NCBI GenBank assembly: GCA_964584805.1
Contig: CAZPAY010000004.1
Span: 62,001-126,000, forward strand
Length of the DNA: 64,000 bases
Reading direction: 5' to 3'
Origin: JABHIE01 sp964584805
Lineage (GTDB): Bacteria > Planctomycetota > UBA1135
Shown: piece after piece, positions 51,332-59,760 of the stretch
Position numbering within the stretch: the stretch's first letter is position 1
Layout: the number at the start of each line of letters is the position of its first letter
Notes under the pieces: model-generated
Told to the model about the DNA's origin: nothing
What the model saw: the letters and a program-made list of their open reading frames with translations, nothing else
Database searches by the model: none
Made by a program: the position numbers and the translations under genes

Positions 51332-52289
51332 ATGACTTCTGTCTACATCGCCGATACCGGCTTTTTCCTTCCTGAGCGCACTTTGACCAAACGATGAGTC
51401 GTGCAAAATGGTCGATACCACACATGAGTGGATTGAATCGCGTGTCGGGATTCGTGAGCGTCGCATCGCTGACGATGAGCACAATACGAGTGCTTTGGCG
51501 GCTTTCGCTGTGGAAGATTCGCTTGAGCGCGCGGGTTGGGACAAAAACGATCTCGACTTGTTTGTTTGTGCGACCTCCACGCCAGATAGCTTGATTCCAG
51601 CGACGGCCTCTTGGAGTTGTCAGCGGATGGGGCTCCACCCATTGCCGGCATTCGATATCAATGCGGCTTGCTCAGGTTTTGTTTACGGCATGGGTGTTGC
51701 GCGCGCGATGATGTTGACGGGTGATTTCAATAAGGTCGCTTTTGTGACGGCTGAAAAATACACGCGCGTCACCGATTACACGGATCGCGCTTCTTGCATT
51801 TTCTTTGGTGACTCAGCCGGCTCGTTGTTGTTAACGAAAGAAAAGCCTGCAAAAGGCGGTTGGGAAGTCATCGATACCAGCATGAAAAATTTCAACGATG
51901 GTGCCGATGTGGTGACCACTGAAATTGGTGGTTTCTTTTGGCAAGATGGGCCGCGCGTTAAGAATTACGCTTTGCGTGCTTTTGAAGAGAGTGCCGTCTT
52001 GATGCTGCAAAAGCATGGCGTTGAGGTCGATGACCTTAAGGCTTTCGTTGCGCACCAGGCTAACTTGCGCGTTTTGCAGACGGTTTGCGATATGGTTGGC
52101 GTCCATGAGAGCCAGCACTGGCACAACGTTGAGATATGCGGCAATCAGGGCGCGGCGGGTTCAGCGACGACTTTTTGCATGGGCAACGCTGAGCATCAGG
52201 GCACTTACAAAGAGGGTGATTACATCCTCGTGACGACTTTTGGTTCGGGTTTCACTTCGGGCAGTGCGCTCTTGCGCTGGGCTGAATAG
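51332..52289 (+). CDS. 3-oxoacyl-ACP synthase III (KAS III) family protein, with a +1 frameshift near the start
   Basis: The thiolase-fold enzyme condenses an acyl-CoA with malonyl-ACP or a related partner. From 51332 the frame reads MTSVYIADTGFFLPERTLT and then hits a stop at 51395. Removing one A at 51389-51391 (accaaacgatgag) restores TNDESCKMVDTTHEWI and joins the long frame that runs from 51408 to 52289. Active-site Cys is in DINAACSGFVYG, His in AFVAHQANLRVLQ, and Asn in CGNQGAAGSATTF. The frameshift is 250 bp from the gap and may be a sequencing error. Whether it acts in fatty acid, ketone or polyketide formation is unknown. Confidence 0.85.
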
Positions 52290-52300
52290 CGCGGTTTTCG

Positions 52301-52306
52301 TATCCT
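52301..52306 (+). promoter_or_regulatory. -10-like box before the medium-chain reductase
   Basis: TATCCT, six bases (cggccc), then GTG at 52313. A four-of-six match at the leaderless spacing. Confidence 0.3.
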
Positions 52307-52312
52307 CGGCCC

Positions 52313-53305
52313 GTGAAAAAATACGTCCTTGATTCATTTGGCGGGCCGCAAGTCCTCCAGGTCGCCGATCACCCGACGCCTGATTGCCCCGACGACGGTT
52401 ATTTGGTCGAGACGCGTGCCGTTGGCTTGAATTTTGCCGAGACGGTTGAGCGCCGCGGTGAATACGGCAAAGACATGCAGTGCCCTTTTGAAATTGGGAA
52501 AGAGGCGGCGGGCGTGGTTGTTGCTGCCGGGTCAGAGACTTCTCGCTTCAAAGTGGGCGACGAAGTTATCGTGATTAAATTCAGCAATGGTTGCTACAGC
52601 GAAATCATTGTCGCCCGTGCGCCTCAAATGCTTGAGCCGCCGCGTGGCCTCAATTGGAAAGAGCGGGCCGCTTTCGCGAATACTTTTGGCACGGCTTGGT
52701 TTGCACTCATGGAAGTCGCCCGCGTGCGCGCTGGCGATTCGGCTCTTGTTCAGGCCGCCGCCGGTGGGGTCGGCACGGCAACGGTCGCCCTCGCCAAAGC
52801 GCTGGCCATGGGCCCAATCATCGGGACGGCAGGCACCGACGAAAAATGCGAGCTCGTCGAGCACCTCGGTGCCACAGCCTGCGTTAATTACACCACGCAT
52901 GACTTTCGCGAAAAAATCCGCGAGCTCACCGATGGGCTGGGCGTTGATTATTGCCTCGAGTCCGTCGGAGGTGAGGTCTACGACCGCTCTCTCGAAATGC
53001 TCGCCCCGCTCGGCCGCATGGTCATCATTGGCTTTAGTTCAATTCGCGAAAACTATGCGGAAGTCATCCCAAGACTGCACCCGCTGGCCGTCTTCCACCG
53101 TTCTATTACGGTGGGCGGGCTCAATGTCGACAACATCAAGTATCACCATCGCCGCGGGAATTGGCGCGAGTTAGTCGATTTTGCTGAAAAGCATGATTTG
53201 CGGCCACATATCGGCAATGTCTTTGATTTCAGCGATGCCGCGAGCGCTCATGCCTGTCTTGAGGGGCGTAATAGCGTCGGCAAGGTAGTCCTTTCGCTCG
53301 ACTGA
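52313..53305 (+). CDS. Medium-chain dehydrogenase/reductase, quinone-oxidoreductase-like
   Basis: NADPH-dependent reductase of the zinc-free QOR/enoyl-reductase type. N-terminal GroES-like domain: GGPQVLQVADHPTPDCP, GLNFAETVERRGEYG, PFEIGKEAAGVVVAAG. Nucleotide domain: VQAAAGGVGTATVALAKALA. The zinc-ligand pattern of alcohol dehydrogenases is not seen. Its place among acyl-CoA genes allows reduction of an enoyl-CoA such as crotonyl- or acrylyl-CoA, but it is shorter than crotonyl-CoA carboxylase/reductase. GTG start. Confidence 0.85.
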   Translation: MKKYVLDSFGGPQVLQVADHPTPDCPDDGYLVETRAVGLNFAETVERRGEYGKDMQCPFEIGKEAAGVVVAAGSETSRFKVGDEVIVIKFSNGCYSEIIVARAPQMLEPPRGLNWKERAAFANTFGTAWFALMEVARVRAGDSALVQAAAGGVGTATVALAKALAMGPIIGTAGTDEKCELVEHLGATACVNYTTHDFREKIRELTDGLGVDYCLESVGGEVYDRSLEMLAPLGRMVIIGFSSIRENYAEVIPRLHPLAVFHRSITVGGLNVDNIKYHHRRGNWRELVDFAEKHDLRPHIGNVFDFSDAASAHACLEGRNSVGKVVLSLD

Positions 53306-53414
53306 TTTCTGTAAGGCGCCTTTGACGGGGCTGCTACGCGTGAGCGAGCGACAGATATAGACAGAAACAAATCCAAACGCCAATGGCTTGGGTAGAATAT
53401 TGCCAACCATAGGG

Positions 53415-53420
53415 TTAAAT
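53415..53420 (+). promoter_or_regulatory. -10 box of the first acyl-CoA dehydrogenase
   Basis: TTAAAT, six bases (aagacc), then ATG at 53427. The 120-bp region before it also has TTTCTGT/ACAGAAA arms (53306-53312 and 53361-53367). Confidence 0.45.
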
Positions 53421-53426
53421 AAGACC

Positions 53427-54566
53427 ATGAACTTCAAACTTACCGAAGAACACGAGATGATTCGTGAATCTGCTGCCGAATTTGCGCAGCGCGAGTTGGC
53501 TCCCCACGCTGCACAGTGGGATGCTGACGAGTCCTTTTCCTGGGAAGCCTTTCAAGCCGCGGGCGAGGATGGCCTGCTCGGTCTGACTACGCCGGAAGAA
53601 TATGGCGGCTCAGGCCTAGGCAATTTACACGCTTCCCTCATGCTCGAAGAAATCAATCGAGTTGAGCCAGGCATGGGTGGGACGATTTCCGTCCACATGT
53701 CGCTGGCCTGTGCTTTTTTGGGTAAAAACGGTACCGATGCGCAGAAAGAGAAGTATCTGCCTAAACTCGCTGCGGGTGAGTGGCTGGGTGCTTCCGCTTT
53801 GACCGAGCCACAGGCTGGTTCCGATGCTGCGAGTATCAAATGCGCGGCTGAAAAGGTCGATGGTGGCTGGAAATTGACCGGCACCAAATCTTGGATTACA
53901 TCTGGCTCATACGCGCAACTCTTTGTCGTGTATGCGGTTACAGACCCCTCCGCGCCAGCAGGCCGCGGGATTACTTGTTTCTTGGTTGAAAAAGACTTTG
54001 ATGGATTCTCCGTCGGCAAGAAAGAGAAAAAGATGGGTGTTCGTTCGAGTACGACGACTGAAATTTTGCTTGATGGCGTTTTTGTGCCTGATGAAAACAT
54101 TGTCGGTGAGGTCAATCGAGGTTTCCCTTTGGCCCTGGCTGCACTTGACGGTGGTCGGATTGGTATCGCATCACAGGCTTTGGGGATTCACCGTGCTTGT
54201 CTTGAAGATTCTGTCAAATACGCGAGCGAGCGTGAGCAATTCGGCAAGCCGATCAACCGGTTTCAAGTTGTGGCTTTTAAGTTGGCCGACATGGCGACCG
54301 AGCTTGAGGCTGCCCGTTTGTTGGTTCATCAAGCCGCATGGTTGCGCGACGAGGGCCTGCCCTGCACCAAAGAGTGCTCGATGGCCAAACTTTTTGCCGC
54401 GCGCGTTTGCAATAAGGCCGCGCAAGATGCCGTCCAGATTCATGGTGGTGCGGGTTACACCAAAGATTTTGCCGTTGAGCGTTATTACCGCGATGCGCGG
54501 ATTACTGAGATTTACGAGGGCGCCACTGATGTGCAGCGTATCGTGATTTCGCGTAGTTTGGGCTAA
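53427..54566 (+). CDS. Acyl-CoA dehydrogenase (first)
   Basis: FAD enzyme that makes a 2,3-double bond in acyl-CoA. Starts MNFKLTEEHEMIRESAAEFAQRELAPHA; the middle has ALTEPQAGSDAASI (FAD/substrate) and WITSGSYAQLFVV; the end has QIHGGAGYTKDFAVERYYRDARITEIYEGATDVQ with the catalytic Glu in YEGA. 379 residues is usual for short- or branched-chain types. An in-frame upstream TTG at 53388 is rejected because the ATG lies at the -10 spacing. Confidence 0.94.
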   Translation: MNFKLTEEHEMIRESAAEFAQRELAPHAAQWDADESFSWEAFQAAGEDGLLGLTTPEEYGGSGLGNLHASLMLEEINRVEPGMGGTISVHMSLACAFLGKNGTDAQKEKYLPKLAAGEWLGASALTEPQAGSDAASIKCAAEKVDGGWKLTGTKSWITSGSYAQLFVVYAVTDPSAPAGRGITCFLVEKDFDGFSVGKKEKKMGVRSSTTTEILLDGVFVPDENIVGEVNRGFPLALAALDGGRIGIASQALGIHRACLEDSVKYASEREQFGKPINRFQVVAFKLADMATELEAARLLVHQAAWLRDEGLPCTKECSMAKLFAARVCNKAAQDAVQIHGGAGYTKDFAVERYYRDARITEIYEGATDVQRIVISRSLG

Positions 54567-54578
54567 CGACTCGCCGCG

Positions 54579-55553
54579 ATGAATCCAACGCCGCGCGCCG
54601 AACCGACTGTTGCCGAGCTCCTTGAGGGCTTTGGCGCGGGGCGGATTGGCTCATTGGCGCGTGCGATTTCTTGGGTCGAAGATGACTGCGGGCACGCGGG
54701 TGAATTGCTTGATGCTCTTTATGAACAAACGGGGCGTGCCTGGCGCACGGGCTTGACCGGCCCTCCGGGTGCGGGTAAATCGACCTTGACTGACGCTTTA
54801 GTGCGTCATTGGGCTGGGCAGGATCGCCGAGCGGCTTTGATTGCCGTTGACCCATCGAGCCCATTTACAGGCGGCGCACTTTTGGGCGACCGCGTGCGCA
54901 TGGATCAGTCTCTGCTTGACGCCGGTGTTTATGTGCGTTCGATGGCCAATCGCGGTTCATTGGGCGGCATGGCTTTGGCAACGGGTGCGGCTGCGGATTT
55001 GTGTGATGCTTTTGGTTTTCCAGAAGTCGTCCTTGAGACCGTGGGCGTGGGGCAGGCCGAGGTTGATGTCATGAGTGCCACCGATGTCGCGGTTGTGGTT
55101 TTGACTCCTCAAAGCGGCGATGGCATCCAAGCCATGAAGGCTGGTTTGATGGAAGTGGGCGATTTGTTCGTCGTGAATAAATCAGATTGTGAGGGCGCAG
55201 ACCGCTTGAAACACGAGATTGAAGGCATTCTTGATTTGCGTCAATCTCCTGGGCTTCTTCCTGAGGTCGTGACTTGCTCGGCCAAAACGGGCGACGGCGT
55301 GGCACAAGTGGCTGATGCGATTGAGCGCCGGCGTGTGGCCATGCGAAAAGATGGCTTGCTCGAAGCGCGACGGAATGACCGCGCATTTGCGCGTATTCGG
55401 CGTTTAGTTGATGGCGGCGTGCGTGCTCAACTCTGGGCAAACGCAAATTTAGGCGTGATGGCGCGTGCGGCTTTGGCCGACGGAGGCCGTCCTGATGCGA
55501 TTGCTGGGCAATTGCTTGCTGATGTCTTAAAAAAAACAGAGGTTTCCGCATGA
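54579..55553 (+). CDS. meaB: MeaB/ArgK-type GTPase, chaperone of B12-dependent acyl-CoA mutase
   Basis: G3E-family GTPase that loads and protects coenzyme B12 on methylmalonyl-CoA-type mutases. Walker A GPPGAGKST at residues 61-69; VDPSSPFTGGALLGDRVRM follows; FPEVVLETVGVGQAEVDVM gives the switch region; and FVVNKSDCEGADRL gives the NKxD motif. 324 residues is normal. The next gene, a B12-binding mutase subunit, overlaps by 4 bp. Confidence 0.95.
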   Translation: MNPTPRAEPTVAELLEGFGAGRIGSLARAISWVEDDCGHAGELLDALYEQTGRAWRTGLTGPPGAGKSTLTDALVRHWAGQDRRAALIAVDPSSPFTGGALLGDRVRMDQSLLDAGVYVRSMANRGSLGGMALATGAAADLCDAFGFPEVVLETVGVGQAEVDVMSATDVAVVVLTPQSGDGIQAMKAGLMEVGDLFVVNKSDCEGADRLKHEIEGILDLRQSPGLLPEVVTCSAKTGDGVAQVADAIERRRVAMRKDGLLEARRNDRAFARIRRLVDGGVRAQLWANANLGVMARAALADGGRPDAIAGQLLADVLKKTEVSA

Positions 55554-55960
55554 GTGATTCCAAAATGAGCAAACGACTTCGTATTTTGGTGGCCAAGCCT
55601 GGGCTTGATGGCCATGACCGCGGCGCCAAGGTGGTGGCCGCGTCTTTGCGCGACCGCGGCTTTGAGGTGATTTACACCGGCTTGCACCGCACGCCCGTCC
55701 AGATTGTCGACGCTGCTGAGCAAGAAGATGTCGATGTCATTGGCCTGAGCATTTTGTCGGGCTCGCACATGGAGCTTTTGCCTCGGGTGCGTCAATTGTT
55801 GGTCGAGCGTGGGCTTGGCCATGTCTTGCTTGTTGCGGGGGGCATTATCCCCGCCGACGATGCCACCAGTCTAGAGGCTGATGGTTTCGCCAAAATTTTC
55901 GGCCCTGGTACAGCGACCGGCGCCATCGCAGATTACCTTGAGGCACAATTCGCCTCCTAA
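55550..55960 (+). CDS. B12-binding small subunit of an acyl-CoA mutase
   Basis: Cobalamin-binding domain of methylmalonyl-/isobutyryl-CoA-type mutases: VAKPGLDGHDRGAKVVAASLRDRGFEVIYTG contains the DxHxxG base-off motif; ILSGSHMELLPRV and LLVAGGIIPADDA follow. 136 residues is a stand-alone small subunit, as in split mutases. The large catalytic subunit is not in the window. Coupling to meaB suggests they act together. Confidence 0.93.
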   Translation: MSDSKMSKRLRILVAKPGLDGHDRGAKVVAASLRDRGFEVIYTGLHRTPVQIVDAAEQEDVDVIGLSILSGSHMELLPRVRQLLVERGLGHVLLVAGGIIPADDATSLEADGFAKIFGPGTATGAIADYLEAQFAS

Positions 55961-55969
55961 GAAATAGTC

Positions 55970-57148
55970 ATGACAGACATCCTTACTAACTTTGACCTCA
56001 CCGAAGAGCAGCAGATGATGCGCGAAATGGTGCAGGCTTTCGCCAAAGAGGTCGTTGCGCCTGCCGCGCAAGAGGCCGATGAGCTTGCCAAACTGAATGA
56101 AAATGTTTGGGCGCAGATGGTCGAAAACGGCTTGGTTGGCATCCCTTTCGAAGACGAGCCCTGGGGTGGCGCTGGCATGGACAATTTGTCTTACGCAATC
56201 GCTGTCGAGGAGATTTCGCGCGTTTGCGGCTCGACGGGTTTGACACTGGCTGCGCACACTTCGCTTGGCACTTGGCCGATTTACGCTTTCGGTAGTGATG
56301 AGCTCAAAGCAAAATATCTGCGTGGGTTGTGCGAGGGCGAATACATGGGCGCTTACGGTTTGACCGAGCCTAATGCCGGCTCTGATTCGGCCGGCACGCA
56401 GACCACCGGCGTTTTAGACGGCGACCATTGGGTGGTGAGTGGGCAGAAATGCTTCATTACCAATGGCTCCTATGCCAAGCCGTTTATCTTGACGGTGCAA
56501 ACCGATAAGTCGAAAGGTTCGAAAGGCATCATCGCGATGGTTGCAGATCGCGACATGGACGGCTTCACCATCGAAAAGGGTGAGCAAAAGCTCGGGACGC
56601 GCGGTTCTGACTGGACCAATCTTTACTTTGATGAGTGCCGCATCCCTGTCGAAAATGTTTTGGGTAAGCCTGGCGAGGGTTTCTCGACATTTATGAAAAC
56701 GCTAGAGGGTGGCCGCATCTCGATTGGAGCGATGGGCTTGGGTATTGCGCAAGGTGCTTTAGATGAAGCCACAAAATACGCGCTTGAGCGCGAGCAGTTT
56801 GGCAAGCCTTTGGCGCATCATCAAGCGGTTGCGTTCAAGTTGGCGGATATGCAGACTGAGATTGCGGCTGCCCGGCACTTGGTGTATCACTCGGCGCGTT
56901 TGAAAGATGCGCACCGCCCTTATGGGGTCGAGGCTGCAATGGGTAAGTATTACTCCAGTGAGGTTGCGATGCGTGCGACTTATGAAGCCATTCAAATCTT
57001 TGGCGGCAATGGTTATTCACGTGAGTATCCGGTTGAGCGGATGTACCGCGATGCCAAGTTGTGCACGATTGGCGAGGGCACGAGCGAGGTGCAAAAAATC
57101 ATCATCTCGCGCGATTTGATTAAGACGATGTCGCGGCAGTTGGGCTAG
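55970..57148 (+). CDS. Acyl-CoA dehydrogenase (second)
   Basis: Starts FDLTEEQQMMREMVQAFAKEVVAPAA; AYGLTEPNAGSDSAGTQTTG; FITNGSYAKPFILTV; QIFGGNGYSREYPVERMYRDAKLCTIGEGTSEVQ with the catalytic Glu in GEGT. It resembles butyryl- or short-chain-type dehydrogenases more than the first copy. The next gene begins six bases after its stop. A methylsuccinyl-CoA or isobutyryl-CoA role is possible given the mutase genes. Confidence 0.94.
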   Translation: MTDILTNFDLTEEQQMMREMVQAFAKEVVAPAAQEADELAKLNENVWAQMVENGLVGIPFEDEPWGGAGMDNLSYAIAVEEISRVCGSTGLTLAAHTSLGTWPIYAFGSDELKAKYLRGLCEGEYMGAYGLTEPNAGSDSAGTQTTGVLDGDHWVVSGQKCFITNGSYAKPFILTVQTDKSKGSKGIIAMVADRDMDGFTIEKGEQKLGTRGSDWTNLYFDECRIPVENVLGKPGEGFSTFMKTLEGGRISIGAMGLGIAQGALDEATKYALEREQFGKPLAHHQAVAFKLADMQTEIAAARHLVYHSARLKDAHRPYGVEAAMGKYYSSEVAMRATYEAIQIFGGNGYSREYPVERMYRDAKLCTIGEGTSEVQKIIISRDLIKTMSRQLG

Positions 57149-57154
57149 TTGTTT

Positions 57155-58003
57155 ATGGCGATTCGCGAAACGCAAATTGGCCGCTGGCGCATCCGTGCGC
57201 TGAATGATGCGCGTTTTGCTCTTGATGGTGGGGCGATGTTTGGAGTCGTGCCGCGAGTCATGTGGCAGCGATTGACTGAGGTTCATGATGACCACACCAT
57301 CCCGATGGCGACGACCCCGTTTCTGCTGGAAGATGGCGCAGGTCATGTGATTTTGATTGAGCCCGGCATGGGCCGTCGTTGGGGTGAAAAGCAAGAGTCG
57401 ATGTTTCATATCGATCGCTCAGATGGGCATGATTTAATCGAATCGCTTGAGGCCGCGGGCATCGCGCCGAATGAAGTGACACATTGTTTGATGAGTCATT
57501 GTCACTTTGACCACATTGGTGCAGCTTGCGATGTCGAGGGGAAACCTGTTTTCCGCAATGCTCAACATTGGGCCGCAAAGGTCGAAATAGAGGCCGGTAT
57601 TCAATCGGGGCATTTGCGTCGCGCGAGCTATCGCCGTGAAGATGTCGAGCCGATTGAGTCAGCTGGTTTGCTGAACACTTACGAGGGAGAGACTGAAATC
57701 GTCCCGGGTGTAAAGATGGTGCAACTAGGCGGCCACTCCGAAGGCGTTTCGATTGTCTTGATTCAAGACGCGGGCGAGACCGCTTGCTTTTGGTCGGATG
57801 TCGTCCCGACGCGCCATCATGTGCACTTGCCGTTTTTGATGGCTTACGATTTAAACGCCGAGGCGAGTTTTGCCGTGCGTTCGGAATGGATTCCGCGTGC
57901 CGCCGCCGAGGGTTGGCAGTGTTTGCTGTATCACGACCCGGATGAGGCGATGGGTCGTTTCGTCGAAACGAAACCCGGTCGGTTTGGTTGGTCTGCGCTT
58001 TAG
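57155..58003 (+). CDS. Metallo-beta-lactamase-fold hydrolase
   Basis: Zinc hydrolase with LMSHCHFDHIGAA (HxHxDH), GGHSEG, FWSDVVPT (bridging Asp) and LYHDPDE (third His). The long N-terminal part (IRALNDARFALDGGAMFGVVPRVMWQ) is typical of AttM/quorum-lactonase-like and related MBL enzymes. The ATG at 57155 is used in place of a TTG two codons before. It may hydrolyse a lactone or thioester; substrate unknown. Confidence 0.87.
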   Translation: MAIRETQIGRWRIRALNDARFALDGGAMFGVVPRVMWQRLTEVHDDHTIPMATTPFLLEDGAGHVILIEPGMGRRWGEKQESMFHIDRSDGHDLIESLEAAGIAPNEVTHCLMSHCHFDHIGAACDVEGKPVFRNAQHWAAKVEIEAGIQSGHLRRASYRREDVEPIESAGLLNTYEGETEIVPGVKMVQLGGHSEGVSIVLIQDAGETACFWSDVVPTRHHVHLPFLMAYDLNAEASFAVRSEWIPRAAAEGWQCLLYHDPDEAMGRFVETKPGRFGWSAL

Positions 58004-58024
58004 CTAAACTGCGATTTTTGACGC

Positions 58025-58732
58025 TCAAGTGGGCCGCTGATTTTCCGCGCGTGGCCGCACCAGCAAAACCAAAACGCTTAAGAAAACGGTAGCCGTCGCA
58101 AGCGGCCACCAGGCCCCGCGACCGAGATCATCGAAAGCCCAGGCGTTAGCGAGCACACGCCCAAAGCTAGGGCGGCCGGTGCCGATACCAAGGAATTGCA
58201 AAAGCACTTCGGCTTGGATGGCATATAAAAACTGCAATGCAAATTGCGCCCGGAGCAACGGCCGCATGCGCGGAGCCACATGCCGCATTAGTAATCGCGT
58301 CTGACTTGCGCCAGCGGTTTGGGCTGCGGTAAGCCAGTCGCGGCCATGCAGTCGCATCGTTTCGGTGCGCACAAGCCGAAATAGCCCAATCCAGCCAGTA
58401 AAACCAAGCGCAAGCAGAATCGCAAGCAAACTGCCGTTGAGCATATAGCCAATTGCAAGTGCCGAAAGTAGGCCCGGCACGGCTGCCACCACACCTGAAA
58501 TCCAAATCAAAATGGCGTCGGTTCGGCCGCCACGCCAGCCGGCTATCAACCCGAAGGTCGTCCCGAGGAAAAGGGTCAGGATACCCGCACCAAGCCCGAC
58601 TTGGATAGCCGTGAATGCTGCTTCAAGGCAGTAGTGCAAAACATCATGCCCAAGCGCGTCGGTGCCAAGCCAAGCGTCTTTCGATGGGGCGAGGTAGGCC
58701 GGCAAATCGTTTTGCTGTGTGGCGAAGCTCAT
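58025..58732 (-). CDS. Peptide/nickel ABC transporter permease, OppC/DppC-like
   Basis: Five to six membrane segments and the family opening LAPSKDAWLGTDALGHDVLHYCLEAAF, the EAA-type loop region (LVRTETMRLHGRDWLTAAQTAGASQTRLLMRHVAPRMRPLL) and a C-terminal hydrophobic segment. 235 residues is somewhat short. The ATG overlaps the stop of the OppB-like gene (ATGA). Confidence 0.87.
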   Translation of the reverse strand: MSFATQQNDLPAYLAPSKDAWLGTDALGHDVLHYCLEAAFTAIQVGLGAGILTLFLGTTFGLIAGWRGGRTDAILIWISGVVAAVPGLLSALAIGYMLNGSLLAILLALGFTGWIGLFRLVRTETMRLHGRDWLTAAQTAGASQTRLLMRHVAPRMRPLLRAQFALQFLYAIQAEVLLQFLGIGTGRPSFGRVLANAWAFDDLGRGAWWPLATATVFLSVLVLLVRPRAENQRPT

Positions 58733-59760
58733 TTTGCGTTACCCCCTCGGCTGCGCGGGTCGGCTAGTGTCGCAGTCGTGTCGGCCATCCAACTGGCGAA
58801 GAGATAGCCGAGTGCGGCAAGAAAGGTGACCGCCCGTAAAGAGGCGTGGTCGTGGTCGCCGATGGCTTGCACAATGAAGCCGCCTAAGCCCGGAATGTCA
58901 AAAGCGCGCTCAAGCAAGAGTGACCCCAGGAACAAAAAGGGCAATGCCAAAGCAACCTGCGTCAAAATTGGCGGCAGGATGTTGGGGAGCAAGTGCTTCA
59001 TCCAAATCGTGCGTGTGGGAATGCCTCGGGCTCGCGCGGCTTGCATATGCGGGCGCTGTGATTCAATGGAGACGATCGCTCGGTAAAGCAACCAATCCGG
59101 CCATACGGCGAGCGTCACCCAGATGAGCACCGGCAATGGCGATAAGCCGCGCAGTGGAAACCAATCGAGTTGAGTGGCAAAGACATGCCGTAAAAGCAGA
59201 ATCCAGACGACTGCGCTGATGGACATGACCAGCGTGGCGAAGATTAACACGCGCCGCTCGGTTGCGACACCGCGGGCCACGGCCCAAATGGCAAGACCAA
59301 TCGCAAGGAGCGTGGATAATGCAAATGCCGGAAGTGCAAGCTGTGCCGACACCAGGCCACGGTGTTTCAAAGTGTCGCCGATGGAACGCCCGTATCGATT
59401 TTCGCCAAACTCAAAGGAAAACAAATTCTTCGTCTGAAGTAGAAAACGCGAGAGGGTCGAGGCCTCTTCCGCCCATGCGCGTGTCTGGCCATGAATGTCT
59501 TTTATTTGTATCAACGCACCATAATCCAGGCGGTCGTGTTGCGTGTCGGTGCCGCCCGGCACTTTTGCGTGTTCCACAATTTTGAGTTGGCCCAATCGCA
59601 AGCGCGCGGAAACTAAACTTTCTGATGTGGCATGTGCGCCTGCTTCGCGTTCGGCGGCATCGCCGAGCAGGCCGCTATCCAAAATTCCAAATAACAAAGC
59701 CGAGGCGCCCAGTGCAAGACTGGCGGCATAAATCAGACGCCGGATGGTCGCCTGAATCAC
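58729..59760 (-). CDS. Peptide ABC transporter permease, OppB/DppB-like
   Basis: Permease with the family's LAIGLAIWAVARGVATERRVLIFATLVMSI, SQRPHMQAARARGIPTRTIWMKHLLPNILPPILTQ (EAA loop) and GSLLLERAFDIPGLGGFIVQAIGDHD. The GTG at 59760 overlaps the upstream stop by 4 bp (GTGA), which favours it over a longer in-frame start at 59841 inside the binding-protein gene. A large periplasmic segment lies near the start (residues ~25-120). Confidence 0.87.
   Translation of the reverse strand: MIQATIRRLIYAASLALGASALLFGILDSGLLGDAAEREAGAHATSESLVSARLRLGQLKIVEHAKVPGGTDTQHDRLDYGALIQIKDIHGQTRAWAEEASTLSRFLLQTKNLFSFEFGENRYGRSIGDTLKHRGLVSAQLALPAFALSTLLAIGLAIWAVARGVATERRVLIFATLVMSISAVVWILLLRHVFATQLDWFPLRGLSPLPVLIWVTLAVWPDWLLYRAIVSIESQRPHMQAARARGIPTRTIWMKHLLPNILPPILTQVALALPFLFLGSLLLERAFDIPGLGGFIVQAIGDHDHASLRAVTFLAALGYLFASWMADTTATLADPRSRGGNAK

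Noticed and set aside
53306..53367. TTTCTGT/ACAGAAA arms as a terminator
   Set aside because: The arms are 48 bases apart with no U run, so pairing is possible but termination is not supported.
57258..58109. 283-codon minus-strand frame
   Set aside because: Opposite the metallo-beta-lactamase gene and running into OppC; Arg/Ser/His-rich shadow composition without domains.
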